Shown here in pieces: positions 8,215 to 16,737 of a stretch of 64,000 nucleotides of DNA (position 1 is its first letter; the number at the start of each line of letters is the position of its first letter). A model generated the notes under the pieces. The model ran no database searches. It was not told the DNA's origin and saw only the letters and a program-made list of their open reading frames with translations. This DNA comes from a bacterium (GTDB lineage: Bacteria; UBP6; UBA1177). The translations under genes were made by a program, and so were the position numbers. The DNA lies in contig JAEESW010000003.1 of NCBI GenBank assembly GCA_016290135.1, forward strand, positions 82,058 through 146,057, written 5' to 3'.

Positions 8215-9807
8215 TTATTCTTTTACGCATCTGACTGAATATCCGTCTGCGCGGCCTCCGATCGCCTTCGGGGAAGCGGAAACTGCCTCTCCGAACTGAA
8301 AGGCAAGGGCGTAAGCTCCGCACGGGACGTAACTCTCTTCCGAATCGTCGGCATCGGCGTACCAGTAGTTTCCCCAAAGTCCGGCTTTGCTTCCCATCAG
8401 CATCGCGTAAGATCCGTCGTAGCGGGCTGCGGCCGGGAAATACGAGTGTGCTCCGTCTTCGGGGTTAAGCAGGATATACCAGCCGTTTCTGTAGTCATTT
8501 TCGTCAATTACACTGTCAGAATTGATGTCGTAGACGGAAAATCCTGCGATATCGGTCTCGTAGCCTCCGCTTGAAGTGAAGAAGTCGAAAGTTCCGAGCT
8601 TCGGTACTCTGTAACCTGCAGGGCACGGGTCAAAAAGGCTCTTTCCGCCGTCTGAGCCGCCCCAGAGCGCCGGATTCGAGAACTCTTTGCGCAGCCAGTC
8701 GCGGCACTCAGCATACTGGGAGTAGTTGCTTAAAACTGTCGTCGGGTTGGAAATCGCATATTCAAGCGTGTTGCTGTCGCTGTTTTCCCAAGATGAATGG
8801 GCGATCTCAACTTCATTTCCCTCCGCATCGTAAACAGGAACAGGCATTGTCGAGGTAGTTCCGCCCGAAGCAACAGGTGAAGCCGGAAAAGGATCCTTTC
8901 TTCCCCACTGGTAAAGCAGTCCGTGGCTTCCGAGATAATTGAAAGAAAGCGACGTCGCGCCGAGATTTCTGTCCATCACCATAACGCCGTCTGCTGTTTT
9001 TACGTCTGTTATATCTTCGTCCGAAAGCCAGATATGCCAGCTCCAGATTATATTCCCCGCCTCATCAAGCGCGGCTACAATAGCGTTTCCGCTCAGATTT
9101 TTTGCGGAAAAATATATCCGTCCGTCTTTAAGTTTGAGCGAATCGATCAGACCGTTTTTATCGCTCTGCCAGACGAGTTTTACGCCTTTAGGATCAAGTT
9201 TTTCATCATTAAAATCAACGCCTTCGACTCTGCTGCCGTTTCCTCTGACGGTTGCGTCAAAACTGTATTCTCCCGCAGTTTGGACGATGTAGCAGTTCGC
9301 CGTTCCGGCTTCGGAAAGGTCGGGACCTGTTTTGCGCAAACAAATACCGTCATTTTCGCTCCATATAAAGCCCGCCTTACAGACAAAATGGCAATCTCCA
9401 GACTCTTCATTGTATTCTGGAATCAATTTTTCTGGTTCATACTCCCAACCTCCGTTGGCAAATTTGTCGCTGTAATGGTCAGAACCGTTCCACTCACTGT
9501 TTGCCGGTTTGCTTTTACACTTCCAAGTACAAATTAAGGTCGTTTCATCCCAGGATCCGCCAAAATCCAAACAATCGCTCTTTTGTTTTTCAGGAGGTCT
9601 CGAACTGTCATCAACGGGTTCAGGATAGTTGGGATCAGTATCAGTCTCTGAATCGCTGTCGTCCGTCGGATCCGTTCCGGTATCGGCTGCGTCTTCATCA
9701 GTTACGGAATCTGTGGTGTCGGTTTCATCTTCGTTTTTCGAGCTGCTGCCGCATGAAATCAGAAAAAACAGACAGAAAATCGTGAAAGCAAGAAGTGATT
9801 TTTTCAT
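8215..9807 (-). CDS. Lipoprotein with Fib_succ_major paralogous domain
   Basis: A 530-residue lipoprotein. MKKSLLAF opens a signal peptide with lipobox LISC (Cys18), preceded by GGAG; the upstream in-frame extension is not used in my view. An Asp/Thr/Ser-rich acidic tether follows to about residue 70, then a Cys-rich stretch (CKSKPANSEW, CHFVCKAGFIW, CLRK). The C-terminal 250 residues carry the Fib_succ_major signature: MVMDRNLGATS, LLYQWGRKDPFP, DPCPAGYRVPK and the final GYSVRCVKE. That domain is common on surface proteins of Bacteroidota, Fibrobacter and deltaproteobacteria; its ligand is not known. Confidence 0.85.
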   Translation of the reverse strand: MKKSLLAFTIFCLFFLISCGSSSKNEDETDTTDSVTDEDAADTGTDPTDDSDSETDTDPNYPEPVDDSSRPPEKQKSDCLDFGGSWDETTLICTWKCKSKPANSEWNGSDHYSDKFANGGWEYEPEKLIPEYNEESGDCHFVCKAGFIWSENDGICLRKTGPDLSEAGTANCYIVQTAGEYSFDATVRGNGSRVEGVDFNDEKLDPKGVKLVWQSDKNGLIDSLKLKDGRIYFSAKNLSGNAIVAALDEAGNIIWSWHIWLSDEDITDVKTADGVMVMDRNLGATSLSFNYLGSHGLLYQWGRKDPFPASPVASGGTTSTMPVPVYDAEGNEVEIAHSSWENSDSNTLEYAISNPTTVLSNYSQYAECRDWLRKEFSNPALWGGSDGGKSLFDPCPAGYRVPKLGTFDFFTSSGGYETDIAGFSVYDINSDSVIDENDYRNGWYILLNPEDGAHSYFPAAARYDGSYAMLMGSKAGLWGNYWYADADDSEESYVPCGAYALAFQFGEAVSASPKAIGGRADGYSVRCVKE

Positions 9808-9829
9808 TTTTTTCTCCGTGGTTGCTTGC

Positions 9830-9893
9830 GGCGGCGCGGGAATAGGGAGTTTAGGGAGCCTAGGGAGTATAAGGAGTTTAGAGAGACGCCGCC
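9830..9893. repeat. Intergenic element E: five 9-bp units between GC inverted repeats
   Basis: Flanks GGCGGCG (9830-9836) and CGCCGCC (9887-9893) are perfect inverted repeats. Between them, 9841-9885 is exactly five 9-bp units of the form NNNARRGAG, for example TTTAGGGAG and CCTAGGGAG. It lies between the LRR gene and the Fib_succ lipoprotein gene. It has the same build as four other elements in this window, but they use 8-bp units. Confidence 0.8.
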
Positions 9894-9908
9894 AAAAACT
9901 ATTTTGCA

Positions 9909-10781
9909 TTATTTTGTCTGGACTTTTTTGCCTAAGATCTTGCAGCCGCGCGCTTCGAGGTCTGCGACGCTGTCAAAGGAGTAGATCGAGTTCATTTCGA
10001 CATCTACGAGTTTGAGTTTCGGGTGGTCGTTGATCGGCGCGAGGTCGCGGAGCTGGTTGTCCTGCATGTAAAGTTCTTCAAGAGACAAAAGTTTTCCGAG
10101 GACGAGGATGATGTCGATACGGTTTATGTTGAGGCTCAGGACTTTGAGTTTCTGCAGGGGTTTGAGCGGGAAAATCTCGATGACGGCGTTGTCGTTGAGG
10201 TAGAGATGCGTCAGTTCGGTGAGGTCTGCTATCTGCGCGACATCGCTTATACGATTGCTGTTGAGATAAAGTTTTTTGAGCTTTTTGAGCTGCGTGAAAT
10301 CGGCCAGCCCCTGGATGCCGTTGCGGCTGAGGTCGAGTTCCTCAAGATTGACGAGGCTTTTGACGGGGCGCATGTCGCCGATGAAGTTCTTGTCGAGGTT
10401 GAGATAAGTCAGGTTCGTCAGGTTTTCAAGCGGATACATTGTTTTGATCTCGTTTTCGCCGAGATCGAGGTGCTTGAGCTTAGTGAGCTGCGAAAGCATC
10501 GAAATATCTTCGATCTTGTTCTTTTTCAGGACGAGTTTTTCGAGATTCGGAAGTTTTTCGATGCCTTTGATGCTGTTTATGAGCGATTCGCCGAACGGAT
10601 TGGCTTTGAGCGTCTCTTCGGTGTTTGAACAGTCAAGTTCCTGGATTTCCTCAAACTTCTTGTCAAGTTTTTTGATGCAGTTGATGAAGACTTTGTCTTC
10701 GAAGCCTTCGAAATTCTGCCCCGAACTGCATGAGACGACCAGGAATAAGACCGAAAGGAGCGGAATGAGTGAAAATTTCAT
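9909..10781 (-). CDS. Leucine-rich repeat lipoprotein (SDS22/internalin-like)
   Basis: A 290-residue lipoprotein. The signal peptide ends at VVSC (Cys18). From about residue 70 to 270 there are eight or nine LRRs of 22 residues, each like LTKLKHLDLGENEIKTMYPLEN, i.e. L-x-x-L-x-x-L-x-L-x-x-N-x-I, the SDS22/internalin subtype. A short N-terminal cap contains CIKKL and LDCSNTEETL, where two Cys could pair. LRR proteins of this class usually bind protein partners, and here the lipid anchor would place it on the envelope. It begins 17 bp after the PII-like gene and probably belongs to the DUF1538-PII transcript. Confidence 0.9.
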   Translation of the reverse strand: MKFSLIPLLSVLFLVVSCSSGQNFEGFEDKVFINCIKKLDKKFEEIQELDCSNTEETLKANPFGESLINSIKGIEKLPNLEKLVLKKNKIEDISMLSQLTKLKHLDLGENEIKTMYPLENLTNLTYLNLDKNFIGDMRPVKSLVNLEELDLSRNGIQGLADFTQLKKLKKLYLNSNRISDVAQIADLTELTHLYLNDNAVIEIFPLKPLQKLKVLSLNINRIDIILVLGKLLSLEELYMQDNQLRDLAPINDHPKLKLVDVEMNSIYSFDSVADLEARGCKILGKKVQTK

Positions 10782-10798
10782 TTTTGACCTCTTAAAAA

Positions 10799-11899
10799 TT
10801 ATTTTTTCTTTTTGTCGGTGTAGGAAAACGCGGTGCCGCTCTTTTTGACGATGATCTTTCCGTCGGTCTTGTCTGAAAAGAAGCCCGCTTTGACGAGTGC
10901 TGTGAGTATTTTCTTGCGCTGTGTCGTGCCGATGACCATGTCGGAGATCTCCATCGATTTTTTAGCGAAACCGTCCTTGGTCTTGGTCATCTCGCGGCAG
11001 TTGGATATCGTGGCGCCGCTTGCTCCTGCCGACATAGCCGCGTCGAGCATCTCCTTCGACTGCGTGTCGTTGCAGATGAGCATGATGTTTTCAAGGTCGG
11101 TCATATAGGTGCGCTCGACAGCGTTTTTGGCGTTGAGTGTGCGTTTCCTCCACTCAGTGCCGCCCTGGATCGAGTCGATGACGCTGATTATCTGACCCAT
11201 GCTGGCAGCCGCGCGGTTTGCGCCGAAGAAGGTCTTCGTGTCGAGAGTCGCCATGCTGACGGGATACGAGAAGATAAATCCCATGCCGGGACGGTCAAGG
11301 TGGCCGCCTTCGATGAGGAGATCCATCATTCCCTGAGCGTCGTGTTTCGCTACGGCGATGTTTATCGTCTCTTTTTCAGCCGGGATCGTGATCCTGATGA
11401 GCCCCATCCTGTCGCGGATCCCGCCGCCGATGCCGTAGGAGATCATCGGAACGCACGAACCTTTGTCGATCGCGGTCTTTGCAAGGGCAAGGCCTCTTCC
11501 GCGCTGGGTGATGGCGCATATTCCCATGTAGTTCGACTGCGCGCTTTCAAACTGGAAGTCGAATTCGTCGAAATTTTCGTTGTTGTCGCTGTTTTCGATG
11601 AGGACCGCCGGTTCCGTGAATATCGAGCCGCGCCCTTCCTGCGAGAGGTCTGCACCGTAGACGATCTTGTCGAAGACTTGCTTTTCATCGGCTGTCGGAA
11701 CATAGAAATGGTATGTTTCGAGAATGTTTTCGGCGATACCTTTGCGGTTGAAAAGCCAGTGCTTGTCGGTCGAAACGATCGAGCTGCTGCGCTGGAGGAT
11801 ATATTCGTCGATGCCGCATTCCTTCAGGGCTTCAGCCACTTTCGGAGAGACATTTTTATAGACGCTGCAAGTGAATTTCGCTATATTTGTAAATTTCAT
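10799..11899 (-). CDS. PII-like protein with three tandem modules
   Basis: A 366-residue soluble protein, the usual partner of DUF1538 membrane proteins. The clearest PII-like block is residues about 125-222: ICAITQRGRGLALAKTAIDKG, GIGGGIRDRMGL, then LIEGGHLDRPGMGFIFSYPV. The N-terminal 110 residues (FTCSVYKNVSPKVAEALKECG, GRGSIFTE) and the last 100 (MLICNDTQSKEMLDAAMSAGASGATI, TTQRKKILTALVKAG) follow a similar strand-helix-strand order. Ordinary PII is about 112 residues and trimeric, so this chain may hold three modules. Its ATG shares one base with the DUF1538 stop (TAATG). A role in sensing a nucleotide or ion and gating DUF1538 is inferred. Confidence 0.75.
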   Translation of the reverse strand: MKFTNIAKFTCSVYKNVSPKVAEALKECGIDEYILQRSSSIVSTDKHWLFNRKGIAENILETYHFYVPTADEKQVFDKIVYGADLSQEGRGSIFTEPAVLIENSDNNENFDEFDFQFESAQSNYMGICAITQRGRGLALAKTAIDKGSCVPMISYGIGGGIRDRMGLIRITIPAEKETINIAVAKHDAQGMMDLLIEGGHLDRPGMGFIFSYPVSMATLDTKTFFGANRAAASMGQIISVIDSIQGGTEWRKRTLNAKNAVERTYMTDLENIMLICNDTQSKEMLDAAMSAGASGATISNCREMTKTKDGFAKKSMEISDMVIGTTQRKKILTALVKAGFFSDKTDGKIIVKKSGTAFSYTDKKKK

Positions 11900-13812
11900 T
11901 ATCTGCCTCCGTTGTTTGCATTCTGCATTTTCTTTGCCTTGCGGCTCGCGCTGATCCCCATGAGGAGAACGGCGAGGATCGGGCAGGCTGAAGCCATGCT
12001 GAGGATGCCGAAACCTTCGACTACGCCTTCAACTCTGGCTCCGAGTCCAAGACCCATTGCAAGAACGAGCGGAACTGTGACGGGACCAGTGGTGACGCCC
12101 GCGCTGTCCCAGCCGATGTTGACATACTGCTCATCGGAGATCGCCGTGAGGACGAGCAGGATCAGGTATGACGGAACGAGCATCCAGAAGATCTGAATGT
12201 TCCAGATGATCTTGACTGCTCCGAGCGCGATCCCGAGGCCGACTCCGAAAGCGACCGCGTAGATGAGCGTCGTCTTCTTGAAAGTACCGACAGAAAGTTC
12301 CTCGACTTTCATTCCGAGCGCGTTGAGAGCAGGTTCGGCGAGTGTCGCTCCGAAACCCATGATGAATGCGAAAAGTATGACGATCAAGTATCCGCCGCTG
12401 CCGCCGTTTTTGCCGAAAATGGGGCCTATCTGCGGAATGTAGCGGTAGATCTTCTTAGGCTCGTCGTAGTTTTTCTCGACGAACGGGATCTGCGAATATT
12501 TGTTTTCACCCTCTTTTTTGAAGAAAAACTCGTTGACTTCGCCGTCCGGAGTGATCGACTTCTGAACGATAGCCTTGTCGAAATTGTGCATCGTCTCCTG
12601 ACTGTCGCTCAGTTCTATCGCGCTGAAAGAAGCGGGAAGACGCGAGCCTACCTGCGTTCCGATCTTGGAAAGGCCGTATTCCATGCCTATTCCGAAAAGT
12701 CCCATTCCGAGGATGGAAATGAAGATGCCGAGGAAGATCTCATCCTTTTTCGGCAGTTTTTCACGGAGAAGGACGACGAAAACGAGAAGGATGAAGATCG
12801 TGAGCGGAAGGATAGCCTTTGCCGCTTCGAAGAATTTGTCGCTTGCGACATTGACAAGGTTTATAGCCTCTTCGACTGCTTCGTCCGCCGAAAGAGCCGC
12901 TTCGGAAAACTGCTGCTTCACAGCTTCGAATCTCTCTTCCGTTCCGACTATCTGGAGAGCTTTAGCATGGTTTGCATCGCTGAAGAAATCGGTCTGCGAC
13001 ATCGGTCCGGGAAGGCCCATGTTGAGCACTGCGCCGAAGATATATACTGCAAGGATCGGGAACGCACTGGCCAAAGTTACGACACCGAAACCCATAGAAT
13101 CGCTGTCTTCGCCGCCCACGGTCCTGCATATACCGATACCGAGAGCGAGAACGAGCGGAACAGTTACGGGGCCTGTCGTGACCGCGCCGCAGTCCCAGGC
13201 AAGACCTGTTATGTAAAGCAGGTTCGGATCAAAAACTCCCCACAGTGTGAAGACGAGAAGGAGCGGAATAACTATTAAAATGAAAGGTTTGAGCGAGATC
13301 GACTTCATGAATCTGAGCATGCCGGCAATGACCGCGATGCCGACGCCGATCCCGACGAAAGCGACAAGATATTCGGCTTTCTGGTTGAGCATTACGAAGA
13401 GAAGAGGTGCTTCCCACGGCTTTACGAAAGAGCCGTTTGCCTTGAGTATCGCGATCGAAGGTTCCGCGTAAGTCGCGCCGAAACCGAGGATGAAGCTGAA
13501 CGCGATGATCGTGAAAAGCCCGCTTTTAAGCGGCAGTTTGATACCCAGAATTTCGCCGAGCGGCATGATCCCTAAGAAAAGACCTTCAAGGAAGAAGGCA
13601 AGACCTAAGATCACAAGGCCGATACCGACTGAAATTACGCCCGCTTCGTATATCGGCATTCCCAGGATCGTCGACTGGAAGAAAATGAGGTAGATGACGA
13701 CCGGAAGGACCGAGACGAGCTGTTCCTTGAGTTTGTCCTTACAGAAGCCGAGCAGCATCATCATTGACTGTTTCAGCGGAATTTTGAGTTTTTCCTGTTT
13801 GTTAGAAGCCAT
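11899..13812 (-). CDS. DUF1538 family integral membrane protein (two repeats)
   Basis: A 637-residue polytopic inner-membrane protein. It contains two copies of the DUF1538 unit: each has a GFGATxAEP motif (GFGATYAEPSIAILK; GFGATLAEPALNALG) and later a T-T-G-P-V-T-V-P-L-V-L-A motif preceded by Trp-Asp (GLAWDCGAVTTGPV; NIGWDSAGVTTGPV). About seven membrane segments surround each copy, with a soluble insert near residues 280-330 and 400-470. The two-fold internal repeat suggests a transporter or channel, but no substrate is established. ATG 13812 follows GGAG; an in-frame TTG upstream lacks a ribosome site. It is coupled to the PII-like gene downstream. Confidence 0.85.
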   Translation of the reverse strand: MASNKQEKLKIPLKQSMMMLLGFCKDKLKEQLVSVLPVVIYLIFFQSTILGMPIYEAGVISVGIGLVILGLAFFLEGLFLGIMPLGEILGIKLPLKSGLFTIIAFSFILGFGATYAEPSIAILKANGSFVKPWEAPLLFVMLNQKAEYLVAFVGIGVGIAVIAGMLRFMKSISLKPFILIVIPLLLVFTLWGVFDPNLLYITGLAWDCGAVTTGPVTVPLVLALGIGICRTVGGEDSDSMGFGVVTLASAFPILAVYIFGAVLNMGLPGPMSQTDFFSDANHAKALQIVGTEERFEAVKQQFSEAALSADEAVEEAINLVNVASDKFFEAAKAILPLTIFILLVFVVLLREKLPKKDEIFLGIFISILGMGLFGIGMEYGLSKIGTQVGSRLPASFSAIELSDSQETMHNFDKAIVQKSITPDGEVNEFFFKKEGENKYSQIPFVEKNYDEPKKIYRYIPQIGPIFGKNGGSGGYLIVILFAFIMGFGATLAEPALNALGMKVEELSVGTFKKTTLIYAVAFGVGLGIALGAVKIIWNIQIFWMLVPSYLILLVLTAISDEQYVNIGWDSAGVTTGPVTVPLVLAMGLGLGARVEGVVEGFGILSMASACPILAVLLMGISASRKAKKMQNANNGGR

Positions 13813-13846
13813 TTTTTTCTCCATAAAAGTTCCCAAAAAGCGGGCG

Positions 13847-13874
13847 ATTATACGCGAAAACCGATCGAGTTCAA
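13847..13874 (-). promoter_or_regulatory. Promoter of the DUF1538-PII operon
   Basis: On the minus strand, TTGAAC (13874-13869), 16 bp, then TATAAT (13852-13847). It is divergent from, and only 13 bp away from, the promoter of the first hydrogenase-linked operon. Confidence 0.75.
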
Positions 13875-13887
13875 AAAAATAAATCTT

Positions 13888-13915
13888 TTGCTATTTTTCG
13901 GGTTTTGAGTAAAAT
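13888..13915 (+). promoter_or_regulatory. Promoter of the DRTGG-HATPase-HydA-like operon
   Basis: TTGCTA (13888-13893), 16 bp, TAAAAT (13910-13915). The first gene starts 49 bp downstream of the -10 box. Confidence 0.6.
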
Positions 13916-13964
13916 TAATGCCGTTTTGTTTGATTACCGTTTTTTTATTTAAGGTGTTTGAAAC

Positions 13965-14309
13965 ATGAAAATAAGTGAAATTGTTACTCTTCTTAATGCA
14001 AAAATCGTATGCGGCGAGGAATTTACCGACCGCGAAATCGAAAGGGCGTTTGCATCGGATCTGATGAGCGACGTTCTTACAACTCCTTTTGACAACGGCG
14101 TTCTGATCACAGGGCTCGCAAACCCGCAGTCTGTAAGGACAGCCGACATGATGGATGTTTCTACAATAATCCTTGCGAGACGCAAAAAAGCGACCGAAGA
14201 AATGATCAGTCTGGCAAAGGAAAACGATGCCGTAATTATGGAGTGTCCGCTTTCGGTCTATCACATTTCGGGCATTCTTTACACTCACGGTCTTAATCCG
14301 GTTTATTGA
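13965..14309 (+). CDS. DRTGG-domain protein, hydrogenase-cluster type (copy 1)
   Basis: A 114-residue cytoplasmic protein matching the stand-alone DRTGG domain that is also found in front of some HPr kinase and phosphotransacetylase proteins. The SDLMSDVL motif near residues 31-38 and the VLITGLANPQSVRTA strand-turn are shared with the second copy at 24159 (GDLLSDVM, VLVTVQSHKNVTA). In Clostridia and Thermotogae such genes sit in [FeFe]-hydrogenase clusters beside PHP and HATPase genes, as here. The biochemical role is not established; a regulatory or ligand-binding role is likely. It heads a three-gene operon with 17 bp to the next start. Confidence 0.75.
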   Translation: MKISEIVTLLNAKIVCGEEFTDREIERAFASDLMSDVLTTPFDNGVLITGLANPQSVRTADMMDVSTIILARRKKATEEMISLAKENDAVIMECPLSVYHISGILYTHGLNPVY

Positions 14310-14326
14310 TTTTTTCAGGGTGAGCC

Positions 14327-14740
14327 ATGAAGTTCGAGTATCACGTGGAAGGCGGAGATTTCCTGAACGCGGGCAATGCTTCGGGGAACATCAAAAAAGT
14401 TCTCAAAAAACTCAATGTCGATCCTGGCGTGCTGAAACGTGTTGTCGTCGCGCTTTACGAAGCCGAGGTCAATATCGTGGCACACGCATACCGCGGAAAC
14501 ATCACCGCCGATATCTCGCCGCAGAAAATAGAGATAGTTCTCGATGACGAAGGCCCCGGTATCCCCGACATCGGCCTTGCGATGCAGCAGGGTTATTCGA
14601 CTGCATCTACAAAAGTGCGCGAAATGGGCTTCGGAGCCGGAATGGGGTTGCCGAACATCAAGGCGAACACCGATGATTTGAAAATTGAAAGTGTAGTAGG
14701 CAAGGGGACAAAGATTACTCTTTCGTTTAACCTTGCGTAA
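14327..14740 (+). CDS. RsbT/RsbW-like ATP-binding protein (anti-sigma type HATPase)
   Basis: A 137-residue GHKL ATPase of the anti-sigma-factor kinase group. Motifs: N-box ALYEAEVNIVAHAY, G1 box DDEGPGIPD, then GYSTASTKVREMGFGAGMGL, which is the ATP lid with the RsbT-like G-F-G-A-G-M-G-L form, and a final GTKITLSF strand. Such proteins are Ser/Thr kinases acting on STAS-domain antagonists; no STAS gene is seen here. The gene sits between a DRTGG gene and a HydA-like gene, the standard arrangement in hydrogenase-linked clusters, so I expect it to relay a redox or H2 signal. Substrate unknown. Confidence 0.85.
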   Translation: MKFEYHVEGGDFLNAGNASGNIKKVLKKLNVDPGVLKRVVVALYEAEVNIVAHAYRGNITADISPQKIEIVLDDEGPGIPDIGLAMQQGYSTASTKVREMGFGAGMGLPNIKANTDDLKIESVVGKGTKITLSFNLA

Positions 14741-14751
14741 ACGGAGGCCGC

Positions 14752-16128
14752 ATGACGACGCGCAATAAAAAACCTTTTTTTCATCACGCGCTCAGAATAA
14801 ACAAAAATAAGTGCATAGGCTGCACGCACTGCATGAGGACCTGTCCCACAGACGCGATCAGGATCCGCGGCGGGAAGGCTTCCGTTAATCCTGACAAGTG
14901 CATCGACTGCGGAATGTGCATGATCTCGTGCAAACACGACGCGATACTGGTAGAGCAGGACGACTTCCAGAAGATTTTTGACTACAAATGCCGCGTTGCT
15001 CTTGTTCCGTCGGTTCTTATGGGACAGTTTGACGAAAATTCCGGAACAAAATCGATTTTCGAAGGTTTGAAAAGCGTCGGTTTTACACATGTTTACGAGG
15101 TTTCACGCGCTTCTTCGCTGATTGAGGAGGCCCAGGACGAGTATGAACAGCGCAGCGATGTCGAATTTCCGCTGATTTCATCGTTCTGTCCCGCCGTAAT
15201 CAGGCTGATTCAGGTGAGATTCCCTTCGCTTCTCAAGCATATAACCCTGATCAAGCCGCCCCTTGATATCGCAGCGGCGCACTGCAGGAACGAACTCGAA
15301 AAGACAGGAATAAATTCTTCAGATATCGGTATTTTTTATGTCTCTCCGTGTGCCGCGAAAATCGTCGCGATAAAACACCCTGTCGGCGAGAAAAAATCGG
15401 CTGTCGACGGCGTAATCAACATGGATCTGATTTATAACAAAATCTATTCTTTCGTTTCGAACGATAAAGCCGATTCGGGAAAACTCTGCCGTCCGGCCGA
15501 CAATACGCACGTCACATGGGAACTTACAGGCGGCGAGTGCATCAGGCGTGACAATCACGCGATGGCGGTTGACGGAATCCACAATGTCATCGAAATTCTG
15601 GACAAACTCGAGAACGGCGAGCTTGATGAGAACATAACTTTTCTCGAACTCAGGGCGTGCGACGAAAGCTGCGCCGGAGGAATCCTTGTTCCAGGCAACC
15701 GCTTCCTGACAGTGAGAAACCTTATTCAGAGGGAAACTCTTCCTCCGTGCAGAAAAACAGCCGACAAAAACGAGGCGGCGTGCCAGAACTGCCGCCTTTT
15801 CGGAAAATGCGGAAGCGAGTATCTTCAGGAAGCCTTCAAACTTGAAAAACTTCAGCCGAGATCTATGCTTTCCCTTGATGATGACATGGAAAAAGCTCTC
15901 GAAAAAATGGAGCATGTCGATACAATCATGCAGGTCCTTCCGAATATCGACTGCGGAATGTGCGGCTCTCCGTCATGCCAGTCGCTTGCCGAGGACATCG
16001 CACGCGGCATCGCCGAGATCGACCAGTGCGTTTTCCTAAGGATAACGGCGACAAAAGATGCCGAAGATGTCAAGACCTTGAAAGAATCTGTCCGCAACGT
16101 CTGGGGCAGGATCAATAATAATGAATAA
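14752..16128 (+). CDS. HydA-like [FeFe] protein with altered H-cluster site
   Basis: A 458-residue iron-sulfur protein of the hydrogenase large-subunit family (HfsB-like). Two [4Fe-4S] ferredoxin motifs lie at residues about 21-60 (CIGCTHCMRTCP, CIDCGMCMISCK). The H-cluster region keeps ligand-type Cys in three motifs: SSFCPAV, SPCAAKI and LRACDESCAGGIL. In the first, catalytic hydrogenases have TSCCP; the first Cys, the proton relay, is Phe here. A C-terminal four-Cys cluster domain follows (CGMCGSPSC). It lacks the His-Cys and [2Fe-2S] N-terminal domains of HydA. The operon context with a DRTGG protein and HATPase points to a sensor or accessory role, inferred. Confidence 0.85.
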   Translation: MTTRNKKPFFHHALRINKNKCIGCTHCMRTCPTDAIRIRGGKASVNPDKCIDCGMCMISCKHDAILVEQDDFQKIFDYKCRVALVPSVLMGQFDENSGTKSIFEGLKSVGFTHVYEVSRASSLIEEAQDEYEQRSDVEFPLISSFCPAVIRLIQVRFPSLLKHITLIKPPLDIAAAHCRNELEKTGINSSDIGIFYVSPCAAKIVAIKHPVGEKKSAVDGVINMDLIYNKIYSFVSNDKADSGKLCRPADNTHVTWELTGGECIRRDNHAMAVDGIHNVIEILDKLENGELDENITFLELRACDESCAGGILVPGNRFLTVRNLIQRETLPPCRKTADKNEAACQNCRLFGKCGSEYLQEAFKLEKLQPRSMLSLDDDMEKALEKMEHVDTIMQVLPNIDCGMCGSPSCQSLAEDIARGIAEIDQCVFLRITATKDAEDVKTLKESVRNVWGRINNNE

Positions 16129-16156
16129 TCGGGCGAAATAACGTTATTGTTGTTTT

Positions 16157-16213
16157 CGCGCCATCGATATATCGAAATTTCGAAATATCGACATTTCGAC
16201 GAGTTTAGGCGCG
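16157..16213. repeat. Intergenic element A: 8-bp CG units between GC inverted repeats
   Basis: Flanks CGCGCC (16157-16162) and GGCGCG (16208-16213) are inverted repeats. The core has a period of 8 bp, each unit ending in TCG, for example ATATATCG and AAATTTCG. It lies between the convergent HydA-like and DUF1566 genes, so it could also act as a transcription boundary. Confidence 0.8.
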
Positions 16214-16226
16214 TCAAACTTTTTCG

Positions 16227-16733
16227 TTATAACGATCTAACACACTTCACAAAGTGCTTTTCGCTTTTAGCTGCCTGATTTTCTTCTGTTTTTCCTGTTG
16301 AAATCGTGAAAACGAAAATTTTCCCGTTGTGAAACGGTGTCTTTGTCCAGAAAGTGCCGGAATCGAAGTTTTCTCCGTATTTCACGCACTTTCCGCAGAG
16401 TTCGCTTTCGCAGCCATCCCATTCGCAGCTGTCGGTTTCGTAGCAGAAATCGGGATTTTCCTCTTCAATGCAGAGTTCATCGATGCTTTTTATCTCGTGA
16501 AGTTCGGGAAGACTCCAGTCGGAAAAGCCGTTTTCCTCAAGGTTCTCGCAAAATGCGGCAGCCTTTTCAAAAGTCATTTTTTCGGCAGATGTCTGCGACC
16601 ACAGAAAAGGGTATTCGTAAGATCTTTTACGCAAAAAAAATCCTGCCGCGACCGCAGCGGCGATCAAGAGGATCACAAAGACCCTTTTTTTTGCCGGGCG
16701 TCGGGCAGGATATGAAAAACCGCGTGATCTCAA
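16227..16733 (-). CDS. Membrane-anchored DUF1566 (Lcl C-terminal) protein
   Basis: A 168-residue protein with a basic N-terminus, one membrane helix (residues about 18-33, VFVILLIAAAVAAGFFL) and a periplasmic or surface domain of the DUF1566/Lcl_C type: FLWSQTS, FEKAAAFCENL, GFSDWSLPELHEI and the final KHFVKCVRSL. The middle carries five Cys that may form disulfides. It starts 4 bp after the rho stop. The start is probably the TTG at 16733, because no ATG lies before the membrane segment, and no clear ribosome site is visible, so coupling to rho translation is likely. Function unknown. Confidence 0.7.
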   Translation of the reverse strand: MRSRGFSYPARRPAKKRVFVILLIAAAVAAGFFLRKRSYEYPFLWSQTSAEKMTFEKAAAFCENLEENGFSDWSLPELHEIKSIDELCIEEENPDFCYETDSCEWDGCESELCGKCVKYGENFDSGTFWTKTPFHNGKIFVFTISTGKTEENQAAKSEKHFVKCVRSL

Positions 16734-16737
16734 AGGC

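Noticed and set aside
9830..9893. CRISPR array or integron attC site
   Set aside because: Units are 8-9 bp, without spacers of 30 bp or conserved long repeats, and no cas or integrase gene is present; attC core sites are not seen.
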